From Candidatus Binatus sp. (GTDB taxonomy: Bacteria > Desulfobacterota > Binatia > Binatales > Binataceae), in the NCBI RefSeq assembly GCF_030646925.1, contig NZ_JAUSKL010000029.1, positions 1-64,000 of the forward strand: DNA of 64,000 bases, read 5' to 3'. Made by a program: the position numbers and the translations under genes. This document shows, one piece after another, positions 52,609-61,047 of the stretch (position 1 is the first letter of the stretch; each line of letters begins with the position of its first letter). The notes beneath the pieces were generated by a model. The model did not search any database. It was given only the letters and a program-made list of their open reading frames with translations, and was not told where the DNA came from.

Positions 52609-55600
52609 TTACTTCCCGATGCAATTGACGTTGATCGTATCGCCATGCATGTCGGCGCTCGCCGGCTGAGTCAGCGTGACGTGATTGGCGTCGCTCCACA
52701 CCTGCTTCATCGCAGCGCCGGCCGTGATATCCTCCGCGACGCATACCGGCTGATTCGCAAACGCCGCCGCGCTTCCCATCGCGACTGCACAACTGGTCTG
52801 CGTCCCGCCGCCCACCACGATCGCGAATGCATTGTTAGTTCCGCCCGCCACGACCGATCCGTTCGGCGACGATCCGCATGCCGACACCGTCGGCGTCGTA
52901 TTCGCGACGCCGTTGGTGACCGACGACAGGATCCCGCCGTTGCCCAGCGTGAGACTCTTCAGCGAGCTCTGATCGGCGATTGCCTGCGCCTTCGTCAGAT
53001 CGTCCGCCAGCGCCACCCCCGACGCGCCGAGCGATCTGCCGTTGATCACCGGGTTGATCCACATGACCGGATTGCCCGGCGACGTTGTCCCGATAAACCC
53101 GATCAGCGGCGCCGGAGTGCCGCTCGTCTCGACGTGAGTGCCGATCAGCGTGACGCCGATTCCGTTGTCTTTGGGATTGATTTGAATTGCGTTCTGCATG
53201 CCGTCCTGCAAGTCGCCGCCGATGAACTCATAAGTCCCCGATTGCGACACCTTGACCGGCACCTGTGATCCTCCGGTCTCGAAATCTACCGCGACGTCTT
53301 CGAAAACGTAGTCGTGGAACACCACGCTCGACGCCGCGTTCAGATCATTTAGCGTCTGACTCCCCGGCGAGATGAAGAGCTGCGAATAAACTCCGCCCGC
53401 ATCGGTGAGATTCAGCCCGTAGTATCCCGGCATCACCGTGAGCCAATCCGCTTTCACCAGGCCCGACGCGCCCGATATCTCCAGCGCCGCCTCGCCGAAC
53501 GCCGCCGCATTCAAAAACAGATGATTCAGATGCGCGCCGTAAGAGTTGTTGTAGATCCGAATCGGGCAAACCAGTCCGCCCGCCGCCAGATGCTCCAAAT
53601 TCAGATACAGCGATCCCACCGCCAGCACGCTGTAGCTGCCGCCGCTGAAGCCCAGGTAGCTGATCCGATTGTTCGCAGAGCCGCCCAGCAAATCGAAATT
53701 GTGGATCGGTATCCACTTCGGCACCGCGCCCGAACCCGTCACCGTATCGACCTTGATCAGCGTGTCGCGCACCTCCGCGATGTTCATCAGGAACATCGTG
53801 TTGCCGTCCGATCCGAATTTCGTGCTCGGCGCCGTGAAGTTCGACGTATGCCGCGCCAGGTCCGATATCCGGATCGAGTCGAGTTGTCCCTGGAACTGGC
53901 TGCTCACGTTGATTCCGTTGAATTGCGCCTTGTTGCCCAGCACGAAATTCTCAGCCGGCTTCTGCACGATCGTTCCAGTCGCCGGCTGCGACGCCCCGAT
54001 CTGTACGCCGTCGAGAAACAGCCGCACGAACGATCCGTCGTAATTGAGCTCGATCGCGTGCACCACGTCCGGCGTGAAATTCCCCGCCGTCGATACGCAC
54101 TGTTGTCCGCTGCCGCTGGTCGTGAAGCATCCCGTCAGCGTATTCGGCGATCCCGGCTGCACATGGATATCGACCGCGCTGTCGATCCCGTTGACCCGAT
54201 ACAAGTCGTCGCCGAAGCTCGCCATGATGTACGGCTGCCCGAAACCGGTGCCGGTCATCTTCGCGAACAACTCGACGCTGATCGACGCCATCCCATTGAG
54301 CGGTTGCGCGTTGTGGAATACCGCCGATCCGTTGTTGCCCTGGGTCGCATCCTTCAGGTTCACGTACCAGTACTTGCTGCCGGGAAAATTGAGCGAGTTG
54401 CCCGCTCCCGTCGCCAGTGAAGGCGCGAGGAACGCTCCGAGGTCCGTGATATTCTGGGGACTCTCTACGTAAAAAATCGGGAATTGCCCCGGACCCAGCG
54501 CTGGCACCGAGGCATTGATTATCGACGTATACTCTCCGTCGCCGCGAACGTTGATCGGCGATCCGCAGCTCATGATGATCGAAAACGTCGTCCGATAACG
54601 GCCCGCCGGAAAATACACCGTCGGCGTCTGGATCGGATCGATCGCTGCCGCGGCGCACGCCGCGTCATACGCCGCCTGGATCGCCAACGTATCGTCGGTC
54701 AGATTGTCGCCTCGCGCGCCGCCCGCGTAAGCCGGATTGCGCACGTTGAACAGCCCGTCGTTGTTGAACCCCGCGATCGACGGAGTCCCGCCGTCCGACG
54801 ACCCGGCCAGCGAAACCAGTTCCGCGTAGGCGTCGCCTTGCAGGATCGGCGAAGCGCTCGCCACCGACGCTGCCTTGATCGCGATCTGCGCCGCCGACAG
54901 TGTCGCGCTGCCGCCGCAACAAAATGACGTCGTCGCCACCACGCTCGATCCCGCCGGATGCACCTGCGTGTAGGCGCCCGCCGAATGAGGCAGATTGCCG
55001 CCCGGCGTTTGCTGCCACGCGAGCGTCCCCCGGCTGAACGATACCGCCTGCGCGTAGCCGCTCGATCCCGCCCCGAATACCAGCACCAATTCGCTCGGCG
55101 CCGCGATCGTCAGCGGCGACAGCGTCACCGACGTCCCGCCGACGCTCGCAAACGTCGAACTGTCGATCGGCGCGCTCACGTTCGCGCCCGTGATCGCCAT
55201 GATCCCGCCGACCGCGTATTGCCCGCCGGTCCACGTCCATTGATAACTCGACGGCTCGCTGCTCCCCGCCACGTGAAAGTACTCGACCAGCATCCCGCCC
55301 GCCGAGTCCGAACGCACCGGCGTCCATCCCGACGGCGGCGTGATCGTGAGATTCGCCTGGATAAAAAACGACGCGACCTCGAGCATCCCCGCCGCAAGGC
55401 ACGATGGTTTTGGGAAAGTGATCGATCCGCCGCCCGCCACCTGTCCGACACTCGAGCACGCCACCGCCGGCGGCGGCGAATCCACCAGCGTTGCCTTCGC
55501 CTGGTTCGAGTAAAGCGGCGCCTTGCCATCGAGCACGGTCTGCACGATCGGGTTCGGCAGCGGTCCCGACAGATCGTTGCCGCCCGCCTGCCCGAATACG

Positions 55601-56040
55601 AGCGCGTCGCCCGCCGCGGTTCCATTCGCCAGGCCTGTGAGCTTGTTCCCGTTGGCGTTCAGATTCGCCTCCAGCGCTTCCGTCGCGCATGACCACACCC
55701 CGCGCGTAGCGCGCGCCCACGCCCCCGATCCGCTGCCCGCGCATGGCGCGACGCGCTTGCAGTCCTGGCAGTAGAACAGCATGCCGTCCGCGGGTATCGG
55801 CAAGTTCGCGAACGCCAGGCTGACGATCGTCGGCGATATCGGCTGCACGCCCGAGAATCGATTATTGATCGCTGTGCGAAACTGAAGTCCCGCCCCCACC
55901 CCGGTGAAATTCGGAATCGGCCGATACGCGCCCGGCGGCGGCAATTGCGCATGCGCGCTGGTGCACGTCCAGACCATCGCCGCCAGCGCCGCCGCTGCGC
56001 ACCTGATTGCTGCCCCCATCGAAGTTCGAGTCAACTGCAT
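52609..56040 (-). CDS. Large secreted protein: phage-tail-like collar, pectate-lyase-like helix and LamG-like domain
   Basis: 1143 residues from ATG 56040; residues 1-31 are a signal peptide ending AHA. A phage-tail-type stretch follows: NLNANGNKLTGLANGTAAGD (126-145) and NDLSGPLPNPIVQ (155-167), phrases common in tail fibres. About 450-560 holds the pectate-lyase superfamily entry motif GDNLTDDTLAIQAAYDAA and VYFPAGRYRT. A concanavalin/LamG-like fold spans about 560-770 (FVRLFLDGVQIGAS, LDSIRISDLARHT). A right-handed beta-helix-like part and a compact C-terminal domain (VCVAEDITAG, DTINVNCIGK) finish it. Candidate secreted glycan-binding or glycan-cleaving protein of the locus; enzymatic residues not identified. 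Confidence 0.75.
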   Translation of the reverse strand: MQLTRTSMGAAIRCAAAALAAMVWTCTSAHAQLPPPGAYRPIPNFTGVGAGLQFRTAINNRFSGVQPISPTIVSLAFANLPIPADGMLFYCQDCKRVAPCAGSGSGAWARATRGVWSCATEALEANLNANGNKLTGLANGTAAGDALVFGQAGGNDLSGPLPNPIVQTVLDGKAPLYSNQAKATLVDSPPPAVACSSVGQVAGGGSITFPKPSCLAAGMLEVASFFIQANLTITPPSGWTPVRSDSAGGMLVEYFHVAGSSEPSSYQWTWTGGQYAVGGIMAITGANVSAPIDSSTFASVGGTSVTLSPLTIAAPSELVLVFGAGSSGYAQAVSFSRGTLAWQQTPGGNLPHSAGAYTQVHPAGSSVVATTSFCCGGSATLSAAQIAIKAASVASASPILQGDAYAELVSLAGSSDGGTPSIAGFNNDGLFNVRNPAYAGGARGDNLTDDTLAIQAAYDAACAAAAIDPIQTPTVYFPAGRYRTTFSIIMSCGSPINVRGDGEYTSIINASVPALGPGQFPIFYVESPQNITDLGAFLAPSLATGAGNSLNFPGSKYWYVNLKDATQGNNGSAVFHNAQPLNGMASISVELFAKMTGTGFGQPYIMASFGDDLYRVNGIDSAVDIHVQPGSPNTLTGCFTTSGSGQQCVSTAGNFTPDVVHAIELNYDGSFVRLFLDGVQIGASQPATGTIVQKPAENFVLGNKAQFNGINVSSQFQGQLDSIRISDLARHTSNFTAPSTKFGSDGNTMFLMNIAEVRDTLIKVDTVTGSGAVPKWIPIHNFDLLGGSANNRISYLGFSGGSYSVLAVGSLYLNLEHLAAGGLVCPIRIYNNSYGAHLNHLFLNAAAFGEAALEISGASGLVKADWLTVMPGYYGLNLTDAGGVYSQLFISPGSQTLNDLNAASSVVFHDYVFEDVAVDFETGGSQVPVKVSQSGTYEFIGGDLQDGMQNAIQINPKDNGIGVTLIGTHVETSGTPAPLIGFIGTTSPGNPVMWINPVINGRSLGASGVALADDLTKAQAIADQSSLKSLTLGNGGILSSVTNGVANTTPTVSACGSSPNGSVVAGGTNNAFAIVVGGGTQTSCAVAMGSAAAFANQPVCVAEDITAGAAMKQVWSDANHVTLTQPASADMHGDTINVNCIGK

Positions 56041-56164
56041 TCGATGCACCTGCCGGTCGGTTATTCGGTCGCGGCCTGCATCTCGCAACGATCGTGTCCT
56101 GCGCCAACTACGGCGGAATCGGTTCGAGCCGGAGTCTTACACGCAGCGTCAAACCGGCATAAGG

Positions 56165-56192
56165 CTGAACAGTTCAGGGCCGAACTGTTCAG
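56165..56192. repeat. Perfect 11-base inverted repeat
   Basis: CTGAACAGTTC (56165-56175), AGGGCC, GAACTGTTCAG (56182-56192). It lies about 125 bases before the start of the large secreted protein gene. There is no adjacent T-tract, so a protein-binding operator or an mRNA hairpin is more likely than a terminator. Confidence 0.6.
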
Positions 56193-56507
56193 GACGCCGC
56201 CTCGCTCGTTTTTTGTCCTGAGAGTCTGTGAATGTTTGTCTGGATGAGAACAATCCGACGACTTTTGTCGCTCTGGGAGTCGGTGAATTGTAGGTCGCGC
56301 GCGATCCGACGACTAACGTCATCTCGAACCGAAGCCCGATTGAAAGCTCCCTTACATCATCCTGAGAGTCTCTGAATTTTCTGCGAGCAAGCTGGCCACG
56401 CGGTCATTCACCGAGCGCTGCCTCCATCCGTCATCCTGAGGCTGCCGTAGTCGAAGGATCTCGGAGTAAGGCCAAGCTCGGGATTGCTGTACCCTCCCTC
56501 GATGAGC
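56193..56507. repeat. Intergenic stretch with degenerate direct repeats
   Basis: Three copies of a 17-base unit CCTGAGAGTCTGTGAAT: 56217-56233, TCTGGGAGTCGGTGAAT 56272-56288, CCTGAGAGTCTCTGAAT 56361-56377, with ATCCGACGACT repeated between them (near 56253 and 56303). A GTCATCCTGAGG...GAAGGATCT stretch (about 56431-56461) resembles a short dispersed intergenic repeat common in soil bacteria. No gene seen. Confidence 0.55.
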
Positions 56508-57212
56508 TCAGCGAAAGCGCGGACCGACCACCCTAATCCCGACGCCCTCGACTACCAGCGCCGCCACGTGCGCCGCCGTCGGCCGAATCGAAAACATCGA
56601 CCATCCCGCCCATTCCGCGCCGCGCTTTATTTCAGCCGGCTCACCGGGCCGCAGCGTTACCTCGAAGCTTTTCAGATCGCGCGATAGTCCGTCGCCGCGC
56701 GCCTTGACGCAGGCCTCCTTCCGCGTCCAGCAATTGAAGAAGGCTTCCGCCTGATACTCCGCCGGCAGCGCTCGCAGCGCCGCGACTTCGTTCGCCGCAA
56801 AGAAATTCTCGGCGACTCGTCCCGCCGCCGCCTTTTCATCGATCGCCTCGATATCGACGCCGACCTCCCGCTTGCGCGCGAACGCATACATAGCGAGGTC
56901 ATGCGTATGCGACAGATTGAAGCGCAGATCCGCTCCCGTCTCGGCGCCCAGCGACGGCTTGCCCCACGCGTTGTATTCGATTTGGATCGATTCGGCCGGC
57001 CGCCCCAGATACTCCGCCAGCATCTCGCGCAACCGCGCGCGCGCCACGATGAATCTTCTCCGATGATGCGCGAACTGGTAGCGCTGCGCGCGCTCGATTT
57101 CGTCCGCGCTCAGGATCGCTTCTGATCGCGCCAGGTCCTCATCGATACGCTCGAGCCGCACGCACCAGATGTGAACTTCGTCTTCCGCTATCTGATGCAC
57201 ATTCGGCGACAA
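56508..57212 (-). CDS. Sfp-type 4'-phosphopantetheinyl transferase
   Basis: 234 residues from TTG 57212 (a GTG at 57200 is an alternative). Core motifs: WGKPSLG (83-89), FNLSHTHDLA (98-107), GVDIEAID with Mg2+ ligands Asp120 and Glu122, and FNCWTRKEACVKARGDGL with Glu166 and Lys170. It converts apo carrier proteins to holo form by transferring phosphopantetheine from CoA. The obvious client is the carrier domain of the adenylation-thioesterase protein encoded two genes upstream in the same direction. Confidence 0.93.
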   Translation of the reverse strand: MSPNVHQIAEDEVHIWCVRLERIDEDLARSEAILSADEIERAQRYQFAHHRRRFIVARARLREMLAEYLGRPAESIQIEYNAWGKPSLGAETGADLRFNLSHTHDLAMYAFARKREVGVDIEAIDEKAAAGRVAENFFAANEVAALRALPAEYQAEAFFNCWTRKEACVKARGDGLSRDLKSFEVTLRPGEPAEIKRGAEWAGWSMFSIRPTAAHVAALVVEGVGIRVVGPRFR

Positions 57213-57230
57213 GTTCGGATGCGTCTCCGC

Positions 57231-57803
57231 TCAAAATTGAACCAGCAATCCTTCGGTAACACCGAACTGGCACGGACGAAAATCGACGAAATATTTATGC
57301 TCTCCGCCGCGCCGAATCTTTGGCGCCACCTGCTCGATGCATCCAGCCCGCCAGATTCCGTCCACCAGCGCGAAATCGATCGAGCCGTCAGGATAATCGC
57401 TAACATCCGGATACTCCTCGACCCCTCTCAGCTCATACCTGATGCTGCCGGATTGTTTGAGCCGGCTCGATACCAATCGATACCAACCCGGATCGCTTTC
57501 GATACTATGCAGCCAGCCGCATCGCTCGGCCAACCACAACGTCGACATTCCCGAACCGAATTCTATGACGCGCCAATCGCGTTCGATCGCTCGGTCAAGA
57601 AACTTGACCGCACGATACGAAATCCACGGAGTCGCAGAGCGATACCCGAAGTATCGCGCGCCGATCGCGCTGAACAACGCCTGCGGTGCGAACAGCGCCC
57701 CGGCGAAATCCACCAAGTCGCCTTTCTCGTCATGGAAACGTGTGCGCTTGAAATCGGACCCCGCTATTAAGTGCTCCGTGAGCGCCATGCCCTTGCGACG
57801 CAT
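57231..57803 (-). CDS. SAM-dependent methyltransferase-like protein, possibly truncated
   Basis: 190 residues from ATG 57803 (a GTG at 57812 and an ATG at 57788 are also in frame). VIEFGSGMSTLWLAERCG is a class I SAM motif, followed by LHSIESDPGWYRLVSSRL and SIDFALVDGIWRAGCIEQVAPKIRRGG. Relatives continue after the last GG with a strand and helix of 30 or more residues; here the frame ends soon with an atypical tail (EHKYFVDFRPCQFGVTEGLL). Adjacent frames do not clearly restore it. It lies between the Sfp gene and the adenylation protein, so it may act on their product. Confidence 0.6.
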   Translation of the reverse strand: MRRKGMALTEHLIAGSDFKRTRFHDEKGDLVDFAGALFAPQALFSAIGARYFGYRSATPWISYRAVKFLDRAIERDWRVIEFGSGMSTLWLAERCGWLHSIESDPGWYRLVSSRLKQSGSIRYELRGVEEYPDVSDYPDGSIDFALVDGIWRAGCIEQVAPKIRRGGEHKYFVDFRPCQFGVTEGLLVQF

Positions 57804-57833
57804 TCGTTGCACACCCCGCGTTGCCGAGTCGAT

Positions 57834-60539
57834 TCAGCCTGCCGCGATGACCGGCTCGACCTCGGTGGCGGATTCCTCCGCCGCGATACCCATCGTGTCC
57901 GCGAGCTTGCTCGCTACCTTCGCCACTCCCGGCTCCGCCAGCAGCGCCAGATGACCACCCTCGACCGCGACCACCTCGAAGCCGCCGCGCACCAGCCGTC
58001 CCCATCCGTTGTCCGGCAATCGATGTCGCCCGACCAACGATTCGGTTCGCCGGAACAGCAGCACGCGCCCCGCGTACGGCTTGGGCACGTACTCGCGGCT
58101 CGCGATCACGTTCGCCAGGATCACGTCCATCGGTTCGCGCGGCGTCGGCCGGCTGATCGGCAACCCGAACGGCCGCGCCATCCGCCAGCCGTGAATCCTG
58201 AGCCTGAGGCGCAGACGGCGCCAAATTCCGGATGCCGTTTCGCGTAGCTGGCTGAGTCCTCCGCTCGCGACGTGACTCGCATGAATCCGCGCGTTGCGCG
58301 CCATCCGCGCTACGATCGGATCCGACACGGTGGGACACGCGCTATCGACCATCACCACCAGTTCGGCCGGATAGCCCTTCGCGGCGAGTTGCTGCGCGAC
58401 TTCGTAGGCCAGCACGCCCTCCGCGCTGAATCCCGCGAGATAAAACGGACCCTCGCGATGCGCCTTCAGGATCGATTCGACCTCCGACGCCGCGATCTCC
58501 TCGAGCCGGTACGGAACCCTGAGCTTCAATTCGTCGGGTAACGTGATTCCCAGTATCGGTTGATCGTCACCCAGCCGCCGCGCCAGCGGCACGAATGCGT
58601 TGAAGCTACCCACCACGTAGAGCGGCGGTCGCGTCCCGTGCGGCTGGATCGGCCAATGCGCGTGCGAAGCGCTCCGAATGCTCTCCGGCGGCGCTTTTTC
58701 AGTTGCCGCATCCCCTACGTCTGCTTCAGGTTGCTCGTCCGAAGCGGCATCGAGTAGCGGGCCACCGTCGATCAGCGCCGCCAGTCCGGCAACCGTCGGC
58801 CGCTCGAAAAAAGTAAGAATCGAGATTTGAGGTCCGCCCATCGCGCGCAATCGCGAGACCACCTGCGCCAGCAACAACGAATCGCCGCCCAGCGCCAGAA
58901 AATGATCGTGGATTCCAACCTGCGCCACTCCCAGCACGCTCTGCCACACTTCCGCCAGCCATTTCTCCGTCGCGGTTTGCGGCGGCACGTACGGCGCCTG
59001 CAGGGATTCGGTGTCCTCGCGCTCCAGACCGAAGTGCGCGGCAAGCTCGCTCCGTTGCAGCTTGCCCGTCGGTCCCCGCGGGATCCTATCGACGAAGACG
59101 ATCCGGCTCGGCACTTTGTAGTCCGCCAATCGCTCCGCCGCGAAATTGCGGAGATCGCGCTCGGCGAGCAAGCTCGAGTGCCGCAGCACGGCCGCGACCG
59201 CAACCTGTTCCCCAAGTCGAGGGTCGCGAACCGCAAACGCCACCGCCTCGATCACGTCGGGATGAACGCTGATTGCTTCGTCGATCTCGCGCAGCGAGAT
59301 TTTCTGGCCGCCGCGGTTCACTATCTCCTTGATGCGCCCGGTGATGTACAAATACCCGTCTGCATCCAGCCGGCCCTCATCGCCGGTGCGAAGCCATTCT
59401 CCGGCAAAGGATTCCCTATTCGCTTCAGAATTGTTTGCGTAACCGCGCATCACCGTCGGTCCGCGAACGACGATTTCGCCGGTCTCGCCCGGCGCCAGAA
59501 GTTTCCCCACTTCATCCATTACCGCAACCGGAATTCTGCCCGTCAGGCCTGACGAACCCGGCTTTCGAATCTTCGGCGGCAGCGGATTGACCGAAACCTG
59601 CTGGGAAGCTTCTGTCAGCCCATAACCCTGGAGCACTGGCGCCTTCAACGTCGCTTCCATTTCGGCATGAAGCTCAACTGACATCGGCGCAGCAGCCGAA
59701 CGGATGAATCGCAATTTCAGATTGGACAGCGCGCCCGGGTTCTCGCGCGCGCGCGCCAGCACCGACTGATGCATCGTCGGCACGCCGAAATACCACGTCG
59801 GCGCAAATTCCTCGCACCATTCGAAAAATCGCGGCGCATAGAATCCCGGCGTGCACACCACGCCCCCGCCCGACGCGAGCGACGCCAGCAGCACGCCGAC
59901 GATTCCGCTCACATGAAATAGCGGCATCACGTTGAGACATCGATCGCGCTCCGTCAGCGCTATCGATTCGACGATATTCTCGACCGACGCCTCGATATTC
60001 GCCTGCGTCAGCGGCACCATCTTCGGCCGCGCGGTCGTCCCCGAAGTGAACAGCACCAGCGCCTCGTCGCCGGCCGTCGCATGCACGTCGAGCGGAGCAC
60101 CGAAATTCCCGTCACCGATGTCGAGCGAGAAAATCCCCGCCGGCGAATCCGCCTCGATCCGCATCCGGATCACGCGGATACCGCGCGCCTCCGCCACCGC
60201 GATCGCCGGCGAATCCACGCCCTCCTCGACGATCAACGCAGCCGGCGCCAGTTCCGTGAGAAAGTACTCGAACTCGTTCGCGCGATAGCCCGGATTAAGC
60301 GGCGCGCACGCCGCGATCATCGTAACTGAAAGAAAACACGCCGCCATCTCGGGCCCGTTGCCGAGCACCACCGCGACGCGCTCGCCCCGCCCGACGCCCG
60401 CCCGAGCCAGCGCCGACGCCACCGCCTCGCAATGCCGCATCAACCGTCCATAGCTGATCGGTTTTCGGCCCGGCGCGAGCAGCGCAATCGCGTCGGGATT
60501 GCGCGCCGCCTGCCTCTCTATGATGCGGCTAACAGCCAT
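57834..60539 (-). CDS. Stand-alone adenylation-carrier-thioesterase protein (NRPS-like)
   Basis: 901 residues from ATG 60539. Residues 1-510: ANL-type adenylation domain with LFTSGTTARPKMVPL (A3, 163-177), QGYGLTEASQQ (A5), LRTGDEGRLDADGYLYITGR (A7) and GPTGKLQRSEL with the A10 lysine near 493. About 520-595: carrier domain with phosphopantetheine Ser554 in LGGDSLLL. About 640-900: thioesterase with nucleophile Ser705 in GFSAEG and a late GGHLALL His. No condensation domain. It would activate a carboxylic acid as adenylate, load it on the carrier and release or transfer it. The adenylation part looks nearer acyl-CoA/oxalyl-CoA ligases than amino-acid A domains. Confidence 0.88.
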   Translation of the reverse strand: MAVSRIIERQAARNPDAIALLAPGRKPISYGRLMRHCEAVASALARAGVGRGERVAVVLGNGPEMAACFLSVTMIAACAPLNPGYRANEFEYFLTELAPAALIVEEGVDSPAIAVAEARGIRVIRMRIEADSPAGIFSLDIGDGNFGAPLDVHATAGDEALVLFTSGTTARPKMVPLTQANIEASVENIVESIALTERDRCLNVMPLFHVSGIVGVLLASLASGGGVVCTPGFYAPRFFEWCEEFAPTWYFGVPTMHQSVLARARENPGALSNLKLRFIRSAAAPMSVELHAEMEATLKAPVLQGYGLTEASQQVSVNPLPPKIRKPGSSGLTGRIPVAVMDEVGKLLAPGETGEIVVRGPTVMRGYANNSEANRESFAGEWLRTGDEGRLDADGYLYITGRIKEIVNRGGQKISLREIDEAISVHPDVIEAVAFAVRDPRLGEQVAVAAVLRHSSLLAERDLRNFAAERLADYKVPSRIVFVDRIPRGPTGKLQRSELAAHFGLEREDTESLQAPYVPPQTATEKWLAEVWQSVLGVAQVGIHDHFLALGGDSLLLAQVVSRLRAMGGPQISILTFFERPTVAGLAALIDGGPLLDAASDEQPEADVGDAATEKAPPESIRSASHAHWPIQPHGTRPPLYVVGSFNAFVPLARRLGDDQPILGITLPDELKLRVPYRLEEIAASEVESILKAHREGPFYLAGFSAEGVLAYEVAQQLAAKGYPAELVVMVDSACPTVSDPIVARMARNARIHASHVASGGLSQLRETASGIWRRLRLRLRIHGWRMARPFGLPISRPTPREPMDVILANVIASREYVPKPYAGRVLLFRRTESLVGRHRLPDNGWGRLVRGGFEVVAVEGGHLALLAEPGVAKVASKLADTMGIAAEESATEVEPVIAAG

Positions 60540-60648
60540 TGCGGCGATTCTGGCTCTTGATGTCCCGATAAAACTACAAGTAGCCGACTTTGACAATCAG
60601 ACACGTCCGATTGTCGAGCGCCCCAAGTCACGGCTGTCGGCGAAGACT

Positions 60649-61035
60649 CTATTTCGCAGGGGGTGTTGTGCGGAGCGTCTGATCGCTGTTTGGGGCGATC
60701 CCTCGGTGCGCGATTGCGATCGCAGGTGCACTCGGTGCGATTCCCCAATCCACTGTCAGGCCGTCCGCATCAACGTAGGAAACCGCGGTCTGTCCGCCCG
60801 CCATGAATGTATAGATTCCGGGCGCGAGGTCGTGGATCGCGTAGCGGCCACTCGAGTCCGAAAGTGCTGAACCGATCTGAATCCCCGCTGGATTCTTGAT
60901 CGCTACCGCCACTCCCGCGATCGGCGCACCACCCGCATCGGCTACCCGTCCCACAACTTCGGCGGCGAAGCAGTGCGCCGTAGCGATCCCGCCGACGGCC
61001 GCGACGCCCAGAACCAGGAGCGACAGATTTTTCAT
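60649..61035 (-). CDS. Small secreted protein with a carboxypeptidase-regulatory-like (Ig-like) domain
   Basis: 128 residues. MKNLSLLVLGVAAVGGIATAHCFA is a Sec signal peptide. The body EVVGRVADAGGAPIAGVAVAIKN, SDSSGRYAIHDLAPGIYTFMAGG follows the usual CarboxypepD_reg pattern, a beta-sandwich found in surface and periplasmic proteins. The tail is Pro/Ala-rich. Probably a periplasmic or surface accessory protein; specific role not shown. It is 13 bases after the WecA-like fusion gene and likely co-transcribed. Confidence 0.8.
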   Translation of the reverse strand: MKNLSLLVLGVAAVGGIATAHCFAAEVVGRVADAGGAPIAGVAVAIKNPAGIQIGSALSDSSGRYAIHDLAPGIYTFMAGGQTAVSYVDADGLTVDWGIAPSAPAIAIAHRGIAPNSDQTLRTTPPAK

Positions 61036-61047
61036 TCGAGGCGGCGC

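Noticed and set aside
56193-56507. CRISPR array
   Set aside because: Repeat units are only three, degenerate and irregularly spaced (55 and 89 bases); no cas genes nearby.
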